NCBI GenBank assembly: GCA_902571055.1
Contig: CACGAM010000008.1
Span: 1-33,985, forward strand
Length of the DNA: 33,985 nucleotides
Reading direction: 5' to 3'
Origin: an uncultured Pelagibacteraceae bacterium
Lineage (GTDB): Bacteria; Pseudomonadota; Alphaproteobacteria; Pelagibacterales; Pelagibacteraceae
Part shown: one piece after another, positions 16,314 to 23,372 of the stretch
How the letters are laid out: every line of letters starts with the position of its first letter
Position numbering within the stretch: position 1 is the first letter of the stretch
Program-made: the position numbers and the translations under genes
Notes under the pieces: model-generated
Database searches by the model: none
Told to the model about the DNA's origin: nothing
What the model saw: only the letters and a program-made list of their open reading frames with translations

Positions 16314-16865
16314 TTAAATGCTTTCTTGTTGGATCAATATTTGAAGTTTTTCAATCATCATTAATGGGGTTTTCATAGCTGGATAGACTTTGTGTGCCTC
16401 AACATAACTATCAATTGCCTTTTGATAGTTTTTTAAAGCTGTTTGGACCATTCCTTGCCCAGATAACGCACCAAAATGTCTTTTCTCTATTTTTAAAACT
16501 TCATCAATATCATTTTGTGAGAGCTCATAATTACCCATGAGATAAAGCACTGTTGCTCTTTTATTCCACGCCTCTGCCCATTTAGGATCTAGTTCTATAG
16601 CTTTAGAAAATACGTTATGAGCAGAACTCAATTGATTTTGAGACATGTAATAGGATCCTTTTGCTAAAAGATCTGTAAGACTTTGCTCGGAAGGATGTGT
16701 AGTCCACATTTCCCAAATTTTAGTTTCAATTTCCTTTGCAGCAATTGAGCTATTTGTACTCTTTAACTGGTTAAATAAATTATTTAATTTTGTATTGTAT
16801 TGATCACTTGCATACGAAATACACGATAAAGAAAAAAATGTTATAATTAATAATATTTTCTTCAC
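16314..16865 (-). CDS. Exported tetratricopeptide-repeat protein
   Basis: 183 residues. A signal peptide (MKKILLIITFFSLSCISYA, cleavage about 19/20) is followed by at least three TPR units between about 63 and 170, recognisable by A-x-x-x-F-x-x-A-I-E-L-D-P and W-A-E-A-W-N-K-R-A. TPR proteins of this type act as periplasmic scaffolds; no partner can be named. The start is GTG at 16865, immediately after the TAA of the NTF2-like gene, and is supported by the signal peptide beginning there. Confidence 0.8.
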   Translation of the reverse strand: MKKILLIITFFSLSCISYASDQYNTKLNNLFNQLKSTNSSIAAKEIETKIWEMWTTHPSEQSLTDLLAKGSYYMSQNQLSSAHNVFSKAIELDPKWAEAWNKRATVLYLMGNYELSQNDIDEVLKIEKRHFGALSGQGMVQTALKNYQKAIDSYVEAHKVYPAMKTPLMMIEKLQILIQQESI

Positions 16866-17186
16866 TTATTTTGGCATAGGAGTAGCGCCTGTCTCAAGGC
16901 TCATAATTTTTCCGTCTTTATATCTGTAAACTGCCATCACTGCCTCTACATTGCCATCATCAAAAGTAACAAAAGCGTGATGAACGCCAACTTCGTCGTT
17001 TTCATAAACTACTCTTGATTTATCTTGTTTAATATCACCACTCATTGCCCATTTGATAACATCACCTTTGCCTAAAGTATTTCCTGATTTATGCATTGTA
17101 AATTTAAAATCATCATGCAAGAGATTATTCATGGATGCCTCGTCTTTATTTTTAATCGCGCTACTATATTTTTCTATTATTGACAT
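16866..17186 (-). CDS. NTF2/SnoaL-like small protein
   Basis: 106 residues with the cone-shaped NTF2-like pattern: an N-terminal helix (YSSAIKNKDEASMNNLLHDDFKFT), a central GKGDVIKWA loop and C-terminal beta strands ending KIMSLETGATP. SnoaL-like members bind or isomerise small hydrophobic molecules. This copy is divergent from the two adjacent NTF2-like genes near 19 kb. A strong SD (AGAGGAG, minus strand, 17194-17200) precedes the ATG. Exact activity is unknown. Confidence 0.75.
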   Translation of the reverse strand: MSIIEKYSSAIKNKDEASMNNLLHDDFKFTMHKSGNTLGKGDVIKWAMSGDIKQDKSRVVYENDEVGVHHAFVTFDDGNVEAVMAVYRYKDGKIMSLETGATPMPK

Positions 17187-17211
17187 TTTTATTCTCCTCT
17201 ATTTTATTTTG

Positions 17212-17517
17212 TTACATAGTACTAGACTCTTCACAAATTACAAAAGTACTTTTTTCGTCTGTATTTGATCTTCTGTGTCCAACTATTTGCTGATGTGCTT
17301 CCGAATTATACCAGCCCATTGCCTTTTCTTTGCTTTCAAATTCAATAACAACTGAAAGCGTACCTTGTTCACCCTCACTTGCTAGCTTATCTGAAGTTCT
17401 TACTAAAAATTTTCCTCCATATGCCTCAATCGTTGCATCGACTTTTGATGCATAATCTGCTCTAAATTTCTCCATATCTTTTATTTTTGGATGGGCTATG
17501 ACATAAGCTTTTCCCAT
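17212..17517 (-). CDS. DUF1330 family protein
   Basis: 101 residues. The pattern KAYVIAHPKIKDMEKFRADYASKVDATIEAYGGKFLVRT, with the later VVIEFESKEKAMGWYNSEAHQQI, is characteristic of DUF1330, a ferredoxin-like dimeric alpha/beta-barrel family of unknown chemistry. It has an excellent SD (AAAGGAG at 17524-17530, minus strand). It lies between the GYD protein, another predicted alpha/beta-barrel, and an NTF2-like protein. Confidence 0.88.
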   Translation of the reverse strand: MGKAYVIAHPKIKDMEKFRADYASKVDATIEAYGGKFLVRTSDKLASEGEQGTLSVVIEFESKEKAMGWYNSEAHQQIVGHRRSNTDEKSTFVICEESSTM

Positions 17518-17535
17518 TTTAATCTCCTTTCGATA

Positions 17536-17859
17536 TTATTTTCCTGGTTTAATCACGCTATTAGCTGCATTTGCTGCATTACTAAAAGCTTTATTATAGT
17601 CAATTACTTCATGAACCATTAAATCATCCATAAGTCCGGAATTTTTAAAAGCTATTTTTAATGCAACGGCTTGTTCGTATTCCCCTTCAACGCAAGAAAT
17701 TACATCAAATCTGCCTCTTACCCACTCGTAGGAAACAAGCTTTAAACCAGCTGCTTCTGTCGCCTTTTTTGTAGAAGCAAATCTGTCTGCAGTTGGTTCA
17801 TTTTGCATTCTCTTCATTAACTCTCCACTTATTTTACCTATTAAATAAAATTTTGCCAT
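17536..17859 (-). CDS. GYD-domain protein (dimeric alpha/beta barrel)
   Basis: 107 residues. KFYLIGKIS at the start, an amphipathic helix (RFASTKKATEAAGLKL) and YEWVRGRFDVISCVEGEYEQAVALKIAFKNSG fit the GYD family; the family triad G-x-Y/F-D appears as GRFD (69-72). Members are probably small-molecule binding or stress-related; function is not established. SD TAGGAG is at 17865-17870 (minus strand). The gene follows the exported pair after 11 nt. Confidence 0.78.
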   Translation of the reverse strand: MAKFYLIGKISGELMKRMQNEPTADRFASTKKATEAAGLKLVSYEWVRGRFDVISCVEGEYEQAVALKIAFKNSGLMDDLMVHEVIDYNKAFSNAANAANSVIKPGK

Positions 17860-17870
17860 ATATTCTCCTA

Positions 17871-18248
17871 TTATTCCAATGTTCCTCTAAGTTTTTCGAT
17901 TTGATTTTTAGAACCCGGTATCAAATCATAAATAAATGAATTACATTTATCATTTCTTTCTTCATTAAATGGTTTACCAATTAATTTGTCCAATTCTTCG
18001 TTAGTACCTTTATTAATTTCCTCGCCTTTAACTTTTTCATTTAGTAAATATTCTCTTACAATTTTGTAAGAGGCTAAAGCGTATTCAAGTCTGATAGCCT
18101 CAATTTCATTAGCAGGTATAAATGATATTGAAGTATAATGCCCCAAGCATTTTATAGCTTTTTCCTTGTCCTCTTTAGTTATATGACCTCCTGCAAATGA
18201 AATAGTAGTGTAAAAAATGATTATCAAACTTAAAAATGTCTTCTTCAT
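17871..18248 (-). CDS. Exported small cysteine-containing protein (paralog B)
   Basis: 125 residues. A signal peptide (about 1-19, ending SFAGG) is followed by an alpha-helical domain with two cysteines: one in KCLGHY near residue 34 and one in NDKCNSF near 102, probably a disulfide in the periplasm. It is a paralog of the gene immediately upstream: both have a C-x-G-x-Y motif after the first helix and a C-x-x-F...IP-x-x-K/S...-E-K pattern at the end. I do not recognise the family. No SD is evident, unlike the cytosolic neighbours. Confidence 0.7.
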   Translation of the reverse strand: MKKTFLSLIIIFYTTISFAGGHITKEDKEKAIKCLGHYTSISFIPANEIEAIRLEYALASYKIVREYLLNEKVKGEEINKGTNEELDKLIGKPFNEERNDKCNSFIYDLIPGSKNQIEKLRGTLE

Positions 18249-18250
18249 TT

Positions 18251-18628
18251 TTAATATAAGGTCTGAACAACTTTTTCGACACGGTCTTTACCATTTGGAA
18301 TAGTTTCCTCTAAAAAAGTATGACAATTATCAGTTAGCTCTTTGTTATATTTTGAGCCATAATATTTATCCACTGCTTTGTTAGTTCCATCGTCCCAGTC
18401 TTTTTCCTTAATACCTATCTCTAAAGCATAAGTTTTCCACACTTTAACTGAAGCCATAGATTTTTCCTTCATACTATATTCAAAAGTTTCTCCAGATGGT
18501 AAAAAGTAATTAGCCATATATATACCAACACAATCCCATGCCTTTTCAGTTTTCTCTTTACTTAAATCTCCAGCATTTGCATTATTTATAAAAGCTAAAC
18601 TAAATAAAATAAAAAAAAATTTTCTCAT
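18251..18628 (-). CDS. Exported small cysteine-containing protein (paralog A)
   Basis: 125 residues from the ATG at 18628. A longer in-frame reading from 18658 is rejected because MRKFFFILFSLAFINNANA is a clean signal peptide (cleavage about 19/20) and the extra residues would overlap the upstream gene. The mature part has cysteines in DCVGIY and DNCHTF, aligned with those of the next gene, indicating a tandem duplication. Two nucleotides separate it from the stop of the upstream gene and two from its paralog. Function is unknown; the location is probably periplasmic. Confidence 0.7.
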   Translation of the reverse strand: MRKFFFILFSLAFINNANAGDLSKEKTEKAWDCVGIYMANYFLPSGETFEYSMKEKSMASVKVWKTYALEIGIKEKDWDDGTNKAVDKYYGSKYNKELTDNCHTFLEETIPNGKDRVEKVVQTLY

Positions 18629-18630
18629 AA

Positions 18631-18921
18631 TTAAAAATCCACTTTTGTTAATTCCCAAAGTTGTACATTATCTACACATTCTTCATAAATTGCTTTAGCT
18701 TTGGGATTTTTTCCAGCTACAAATTCTTTCATTCCTGCTTCATTATGAACTGAAACTTTAAATAAAATACCACTTTTATCTGGTTTCATTCCTCCAATGG
18801 TTTTTTCAGGATAAGCAAGACTTTTTCTTACTTCCATACCTTCGTCAGACTGCATCCAACCCATAAAAGTTTCTAGCTTACCGTCTTTAAGATTAACTAA
18901 AGCTAACATTTCTTTTTCCAT
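18631..18921 (-). CDS. Small protein, probable dimeric alpha/beta-barrel type, unknown
   Basis: 96 residues, no signal peptide or membrane helix. The order of strand (MLALVNLKD), helix (LETFMGWMQSDEGMEVRKSL) and strand (GILFKVSVHN), then helix (AGMKEFVAGKNPKAKAIYEE) and strand (VQLWELTKV), suggests a ferredoxin-like ABM-type fold. I do not recognise a named family with certainty. A strong SD (AAGGAG at 18928-18933, minus strand) suggests good translation. Confidence 0.65.
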   Translation of the reverse strand: MEKEMLALVNLKDGKLETFMGWMQSDEGMEVRKSLAYPEKTIGGMKPDKSGILFKVSVHNEAGMKEFVAGKNPKAKAIYEECVDNVQLWELTKVDF

Positions 18922-18945
18922 TCTTTTCTCCTTATAAAAAATTAT

Positions 18946-19329
18946 TTATTTTTTCATCGCATTAAACATGCTTAGAGTGTCATCAAAAGTCATCATGACT
19001 TTAGTTTTTCCCTCATCACTTGATTCAAAATAATGACCAAATATAGTATCCATATTATCAGCGGTTGCGTGAACTCTAACAAATACTTTGTTACCCTCAC
19101 TGATCATGTCTAAAATTTTTAAATGAAAATTTGGCCAGATTGCTGGAATTTTTGACATCGCAGCCATCATAGCTTGTTTACCTTTGTGCACCCCTGATAA
19201 TGGATGAACACCTTCTTTGCCTGGAAATGTCCATACAATATTATCATCAATCATTTCATTGAAAAAAGTTTCCATATCACCTTTAGTAAAAAGCTCATAT
19301 GCTTTTCTTGTTTGTTCTTTAACATCCAT
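18946..19329 (-). CDS. NTF2/SnoaL-like protein (tandem copy 2)
   Basis: 127 residues, SnoaL-like. Conserved with the gene immediately upstream are WTFPGKEGVHPLSG, HKGK, SKIP-x-IW-x-NFH, MISEGNKVFV, TIFGHY and TFDDTLSM-x-NAMKK, so the two arose by tandem duplication and kept the same pocket residues. Such folds bind or act on small hydrophobic or acidic molecules; no catalytic set is certain. It begins 10 nt after copy 1 with an AAGGAG SD at 19336-19341 (minus strand), which sits partly within the end of copy 1. Confidence 0.8.
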   Translation of the reverse strand: MDVKEQTRKAYELFTKGDMETFFNEMIDDNIVWTFPGKEGVHPLSGVHKGKQAMMAAMSKIPAIWPNFHLKILDMISEGNKVFVRVHATADNMDTIFGHYFESSDEGKTKVMMTFDDTLSMFNAMKK

Positions 19330-19339
19330 TTTTAACTCC

Positions 19340-19720
19340 TTATTTTTTCATTGCATTTGCCATACTTAAAGTATCGTCAAATGTAATAAATTTAATTAAC
19401 TTTCCATCTTGAACCTCATGATAATGACCAAAGATTGTATTTTCCATTCCATCCGCTGATGCATCGACTTTTACAAAAACTTTATTACCTTCGCTAATCA
19501 TCCAATCAGGTTTAACATGAAAGTTAGACCATATCCCTGGAATTTTTGACAATGCTTTTACATAATTTTCTTTACCTTTATGTATACCTGATAGTGGGTG
19601 AACACCCTCCTTTCCAGGAAAAGTCCATTCAATGTCATCATGAATAAGAGACATTAAACCTTCCATGTCACCTTTTCCGAAACATTCGTAACCTTTTTTT
19701 ACAATATCTTTTGCTTCCAT
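19340..19720 (-). CDS. NTF2/SnoaL-like protein (tandem copy 1)
   Basis: 126 residues with the same architecture and core motifs as its downstream neighbour; by eye about half the residues match. The N-terminal helix YECFGKGDMEGLMSLIHDDIEWTFPG is the usual SnoaL opening. SD AAGGAG is at 19728-19733 (minus strand). The differences between the copies concentrate in the helix before SKIP and in the strand after GHY, which could alter ligand preference. Family-level call only. Confidence 0.8.
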   Translation of the reverse strand: MEAKDIVKKGYECFGKGDMEGLMSLIHDDIEWTFPGKEGVHPLSGIHKGKENYVKALSKIPGIWSNFHVKPDWMISEGNKVFVKVDASADGMENTIFGHYHEVQDGKLIKFITFDDTLSMANAMKK

Positions 19721-19744
19721 ATTTATTCTCCTTACAATATTAAT

Positions 19745-20029
19745 TTACATTTTTGAAAAATCCATGACCTGAGAACACTCCTCTGAAGTAGTGTCAAAAA
19801 AGTTATTCATGTCTCCCAACTGATCTATAATAGCTTGCGGGCTTTCTGCTTGCCACTTACAATACATATTCATAGAGTCACCTGCACACATCATTGTCAT
19901 GTGACATACCGCTTTTTCCCCATTTACGCCTTTTTTAAGATCTTCTGGAGATGTTGAACCTACAACTTCGTAAAATTTTTTTTTCATTTCCTCAGATTTA
20001 AAAACGTGAGTTGCTAAATAATCTTTCAT
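19745..20029 (-). CDS. Small cysteine-containing protein heading the cluster, unknown
   Basis: 94 residues, no signal peptide. Four cysteines (42, 49, 57, 84) and a methionine-rich centre (HMTMMCAGDSMNMYC). The segment YCKWQAESPQAIIDQLGDMNNFF resembles the C-terminal strand-helix of ferredoxin-like-fold families such as DUF4242, but I cannot assign it firmly. The Met/Cys-rich middle could bind a soft metal such as copper; this is speculation. It is the first gene after a plausible promoter (20064-20092) and has an AGAAAGG SD. Confidence 0.65.
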   Translation of the reverse strand: MKDYLATHVFKSEEMKKKFYEVVGSTSPEDLKKGVNGEKAVCHMTMMCAGDSMNMYCKWQAESPQAIIDQLGDMNNFFDTTSEECSQVMDFSKM

Positions 20030-20063
20030 AATAATCCTTTCTAAATTAAATTTATTTAAATAT

Positions 20064-20092
20064 ATCTTAGAAAAGTAAACGTTTTATGACAA
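20064..20092 (-). promoter_or_regulatory. Probable sigma-70 promoter of the 12-gene small-protein cluster
   Basis: On the minus strand TTGTCA (-35, 20087-20092) is separated by exactly 17 nt from TAAGAT (-10, 20064-20069), 35-40 nt ahead of the first ATG. The gap to the upstream cysK stop is only about 80 nt and shows no terminator, so read-through from cysK is also possible. Found by eye; not scored statistically. Confidence 0.45.
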
Positions 20093-20109
20093 TGCTGGTA
20101 TGTGGTTTT

Positions 20110-21111
20110 TTATATCCAACTAGGTACGGGAAGCCCTTTTTCCAATAAAAATTTCTTATTAAACATCTTAGAGTTGTATTTGTCTGATTTATCGCAAAGG
20201 ATTGTTACAATTGTTTTACCTGGTCCTAATATTTTACCTAATCTAATTGCACCAGCAATATTTACTCCACAACTTGTTCCAAGACTTAAACCTTCATTTT
20301 CAATTAAATCAAATAAAACAGGCAAAGACTCATTATCGCTTATGGAAAAAGCACCGTCGATTTTAGCTTCCGCAAAATTTGCTGTAACTCTACTTGATCC
20401 AATCCCCTCTGTTATTGATCCTCCCTCGCTTTTAAGTTCGCCATTTTCTATATAGTTATAGAGAGAAGAACCTGTTGGATCAGATAAATAAATTTTAACA
20501 TCTTTATTTTTTTCTTTTAAATATGAGCTCACTCCAGCTATTGTTCCACCAGTTCCAGATGCACAAACAAACCCATCAACTTTTCCGTCTGTTTGGTCCC
20601 AGATTTCAGGACCTGTACTTTCATAGTGTCCTTTTAGATTAGCAGTATTATCAAATTGATTAGCCCAAACTACTCCATGATTGTTTGATGATTTAAGTTC
20701 ATCAGCAAGTCTACCTGCAACCTTTACATAATTACCATCATCTTTGTATGGTTTAGGAGGAACTAATTTTAACTCAGCGCCCATGTTTTTTAGCATATCC
20801 TTTTTTTCTTGTGTTTGATTATCATTCATAACAATTACTGTTTTATAACCTACTGAATTTCCAATAAGACAAAGTCCAATTCCAGTATTGCCAGCTGTGC
20901 CCTCAACAATAGTACCACCCTTAGAAATTAATTTTTTCTCCTCGGCATCTTTTATCAAAGCTAACGCTGCCCTATCTTTTACTGATCCCCCTGGATTAAG
21001 ATATTCAGCTTTACCATAAATATTACATCCCGTTACTTCAGATGCAGCCCTTAATTTAATTAAAGGTGTATTTCCAATTCCTGAAACAAAATTATTCTGA
21101 AAATTCTTCAT
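20110..21111 (-). CDS. cysK: Cysteine synthase A (O-acetylserine sulfhydrylase)
   Basis: 333 residues. The PLP lysine is Lys45 in [12 protein letters not shown]; the substrate loop is GTAGNTGIG (71-79), and GTGGTIAG binds the cofactor phosphate. It makes L-cysteine from O-acetylserine and sulfide in the cytosol. A GTG at 21126 is in frame, but the ATG at 21111 is chosen: it has GAGGA just upstream, and [20 protein letters not shown] starts like the family. The start lies 20 nt inside the end of cysE, so the two enzymes of cysteine synthesis are translationally coupled, in the order cysE-cysK. The protein is at the long end for CysK because of the C-terminal extension after [11 protein letters not shown]. 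Confidence 0.95.
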   Translation of the reverse strand: MKNFQNNFVSGIGNTPLIKLRAASEVTGCNIYGKAEYLNPGGSVKDRAALALIKDAEEKKLISKGGTIVEGTAGNTGIGLCLIGNSVGYKTVIVMNDNQTQEKKDMLKNMGAELKLVPPKPYKDDGNYVKVAGRLADELKSSNNHGVVWANQFDNTANLKGHYESTGPEIWDQTDGKVDGFVCASGTGGTIAGVSSYLKEKNKDVKIYLSDPTGSSLYNYIENGELKSEGGSITEGIGSSRVTANFAEAKIDGAFSISDNESLPVLFDLIENEGLSLGTSCGVNIAGAIRLGKILGPGKTIVTILCDKSDKYNSKMFNKKFLLEKGLPVPSWI

Positions 21112-21676
21112 TTTTTTCCTCGTCACTTATACCATAAGGTTTAAATTCTTCAGTGGCTGTTCCAACATTTCTTGCTGGGATTCCGACCATAACTCCATTT
21201 TCTGGAACATTCTTAGTCACTACAGCATTTGCTCCAATTTTAGCATTCTTCCCAACTACAATAGGTCCAAGTACTTGAGCTCCAGAACCAACAACAACAT
21301 AATCATGAAGAGTAGGGTGTCTTTTAGTTTCCCTTTGATTTTCAGAATTTATACTAGGTGAAATTCCTCCAAGAGTTACGTTATGATAAATTGTTACATT
21401 ATCCCCAATATCTGATGTTTCTCCAATTACAACCCCCATACCATGATCAATAAATAAATTTTTTCCAATTTTAGCTTTTGGATGAATTTCAATTCCAGTC
21501 ATAAATCTTGAAAATTGAGATACTATTCGTGCTATCAAATCAAACTTTGCAACTGCAAAAAAATTTGCAATTTTATGCATGAACACTGCTTTTGCACCTG
21601 GATAAGTTAGTATCACAGATAGTTTTGACTTAGCAGCTGGATCTCTTTTTATTATAGATTCTAAAAATTCATTCAT
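21092..21676 (-). CDS. cysE: Serine O-acetyltransferase (EpsC-type CysE)
   Basis: 194 residues, the short serine acetyltransferase form. The left-handed beta-helix hexapeptides run from about 61 to 170. The catalytic pair Asp77-His78 is in [13 protein letters not shown], His98 is in [10 protein letters not shown] and His120 is in KRHPTL. It acetylates L-serine with acetyl-CoA to O-acetylserine, the substrate of the overlapping cysK gene. The C-terminus ends in a hydrophilic Glu/Ser tail rather than the terminal Ile that lets classical CysE dock into CysK, so a stable cysteine-synthase complex of the usual type is doubtful. Confidence 0.93.
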   Translation of the reverse strand: MNEFLESIIKRDPAAKSKLSVILTYPGAKAVFMHKIANFFAVAKFDLIARIVSQFSRFMTGIEIHPKAKIGKNLFIDHGMGVVIGETSDIGDNVTIYHNVTLGGISPSINSENQRETKRHPTLHDYVVVGSGAQVLGPIVVGKNAKIGANAVVTKNVPENGVMVGIPARNVGTATEEFKPYGISDEEKNEEFSE

Positions 21677-21707
21677 AATTATTTAATAGATTTAATTAAA
21701 TTTAATT

Positions 21708-21827
21708 TTAGTCGTTACAACAACAACAATCGGATTTTGATTTACAAACACAATTATCGTTATGTTCACAAGCACACTTATCATTAGTGCAATTTTTACA
21801 TTTACATTTTTGATTATTGCAAACCAT
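21708..21827 (-). CDS. Metallothionein-like 39-residue cysteine-rich protein
   Basis: A short reading frame from ATG (21827-21825) to TAA (21710-21708). The 39 residues hold 12 cysteines, at 3, 8, 10, 13, 18, 20, 26, 28 and 34-37, one His (22) and no aromatic residue; Lys, Asn and Asp fill most other positions. Cysteines are mostly in C-x-C or C-x-x-C spacing, with a C-C-C-C cluster at the end, as in small metallothioneins that chelate Zn, Cu or Cd in the cytosol. It does not show the zinc-finger portion of SmtA-type bacterial metallothioneins. It sits between cysE and the ETHE1-type gene, both minus strand. There is no Shine-Dalgarno, and conservation has not been tested, so expression is unproven. 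The composition is hard to explain by chance in such AT-rich DNA. Confidence 0.7.
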   Translation of the reverse strand: MVCNNQKCKCKNCTNDKCACEHNDNCVCKSKSDCCCCND

Positions 21828-21874
21828 GAGGAATATATAATTATAATATTTTTAAATACAACTTATAATTTTAA

Positions 21875-22567
21875 CTAGATTTGGTCTAAAGTAAGTCCCT
21901 TAACATTAGCAGGTACAGCAATATCCATCATTTTTGGATTAGCTAAATTAAGATTTTGCATTATTTCTGCATATTCTTCTTTAGATTTTACCTGTAATCT
22001 AGGATTATTATTTTTTTCATTTTCAATTGTTGAGAATTTTTTCCCATTATAATCGTGCGCTGGGTATACAAGAGTATTTTCAGGAAGTTTTAATAGTTTG
22101 TTAAAAAGTGAATCATAAGCATCATATGAGCTTCCATTTTGAAAATCTGTTCTACCTGTACCATTAATTAATAATGTATCTCCTGTGAAAACTCTATCAT
22201 TCATCAGATAACTATAAGAACAATCAGTATGACCCGGGGTATACATTGCTTTAAGTTCAATATTTTCTATTTTAATTTTTTCATTATCTTTTATTTTTAA
22301 ATCTATTACCTCTGATTTTGAGTTCTCTCCCATAATTCTTGCACAGCTTGTCCTTTTATTTAACTCATTTAGTGCCGTTATATGGTCAGCATGAATATGT
22401 GTATCAATAACTTTCACTAATTTTAGTTTGAGATTTTCCAAAATTTTAAGATACTCCTCAGTGTGTTCAATAACTGGGTCTATAATTAAAGCTTCACGAC
22501 CCTCTCCACTAGAAATAATATAAGTGTAGGTTGAAGATTTTTCATCAAATAATTGATTAAATATCAT
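21875..22567 (-). CDS. ETHE1-type persulfide dioxygenase (metallo-beta-lactamase fold)
   Basis: 230 residues from the ATG at 22567 (MIFNQLFDEKSSTYTY, the usual family start; a longer reading from 22606 is less likely). Metal residues are His57, His59 and Asp61-His62 in THIHADH, His113 in PGHTDCS, Asp130 in FTGDTLL and His171 in PAHDY. GRTDFQNGS is the glutathione-contact motif of ETHE1/Blh enzymes, which oxidise glutathione persulfide to sulfite with a mononuclear iron. Its place beside cysE-cysK and the metallothionein-like gene fits sulfide and persulfide housekeeping. It diverges from the peroxiredoxin gene across 75 nt. Glyoxalase II is a less likely alternative. Confidence 0.88.
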   Translation of the reverse strand: MIFNQLFDEKSSTYTYIISSGEGREALIIDPVIEHTEEYLKILENLKLKLVKVIDTHIHADHITALNELNKRTSCARIMGENSKSEVIDLKIKDNEKIKIENIELKAMYTPGHTDCSYSYLMNDRVFTGDTLLINGTGRTDFQNGSSYDAYDSLFNKLLKLPENTLVYPAHDYNGKKFSTIENEKNNNPRLQVKSKEEYAEIMQNLNLANPKMMDIAVPANVKGLTLDQI

Positions 22568-22590
22568 ATATTTATTAACATTATAAAAAA

Positions 22591-22619
22591 TTGCATAGCA
22601 AATCAATCTTGCATATAAT
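22591..22619 (+). promoter_or_regulatory. Probable promoter of the peroxiredoxin gene
   Basis: TTGCAT (22591-22596), a 17-nt spacer, then a consensus TATAAT (22614-22619). A start site near 22626 would give a short leader containing the AAGGAG Shine-Dalgarno at 22631-22636 and the ATG at 22643. The -35 is weak and the -10 perfect. Found by eye. Confidence 0.5.
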
Positions 22620-22642
22620 TTAATTTAAAAAAGGAGACATAA

Positions 22643-23305
22643 ATGACATTAAAAATTAATAGTGTTGCGCCAGATTTTACAGCACAAACCCAAATGGGAG
22701 AGATAAAGTTCCATGAATGGTTGGGAGACAGTTGGGGAGTCTTATTTTCACACCCAAAAGATTTTACACCCGTTTGCACAACAGAATTAGGAGCTTTAGC
22801 AAGAATGAAACCAGATTTTGATGCAAGAAATGTAAAAGTTATGGGTTTATCAGTTGACCCCGTGTCTGATCATGAAAAATGGTTAGAAGACATAACAGAT
22901 GTGTGTGGTATGAAGCCAGACTACCCAATTGTTGCAGATGAAAAATTAGAAGTAGCTAAATTATACAATATGTTGGAAGGCGATGCTGGAACTTCTTCAA
23001 TGGGAAGAACAGCTGTTGATAACGAAACTGTGAGAACAGTATATATTGTAAGACCTGACAAAAGAATCGGTCTATTTCTAACTTATCCAATGACAACTGG
23101 AAGAAATTTTGGTGAAATTTTAAGAGCTATAGACTCTATGCAAAGAACAGCTAAACACAAAATAGCAACTCCTGCAGATTGGAAACCAGGCGAAGACGTA
23201 ATAATTGTTCCTAAAGTAACAAATGAGGAAGCTAAAAAAATATATCCTAATGGCTGGGAAACAATTAAGCCGTATTTAAGAAAAGTACCTGACCCACAAA
23301 AGTAA
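22643..23305 (+). CDS. 1-Cys peroxiredoxin (Prx6 type)
   Basis: 220 residues, full Prx6-type length with the C-terminal arm (ADWKPGEDVIIVPKV...PNGW). The peroxidatic Cys45 is in PKDFTPVCTTELG with Thr42 in the active-site loop. There is no resolving cysteine at the usual 2-Cys positions; Cys88 is an extra. It reduces H2O2, organic hydroperoxides or peroxynitrite in the cytosol, with glutathione or another thiol as reductant. A consensus -10 and an AAGGAG SD indicate a strongly expressed single gene. The AhpD-like CxxC protein at 15.1 kb is a candidate reductant, but that is only a guess. Confidence 0.95.
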   Translation: MTLKINSVAPDFTAQTQMGEIKFHEWLGDSWGVLFSHPKDFTPVCTTELGALARMKPDFDARNVKVMGLSVDPVSDHEKWLEDITDVCGMKPDYPIVADEKLEVAKLYNMLEGDAGTSSMGRTAVDNETVRTVYIVRPDKRIGLFLTYPMTTGRNFGEILRAIDSMQRTAKHKIATPADWKPGEDVIIVPKVTNEEAKKIYPNGWETIKPYLRKVPDPQK

Positions 23306-23372
23306 GTTAGATACTAAATTATTAGACCAACAATCTCAGCATTGGGAAAAAAACTTCTCAAATAAGCCTGAG

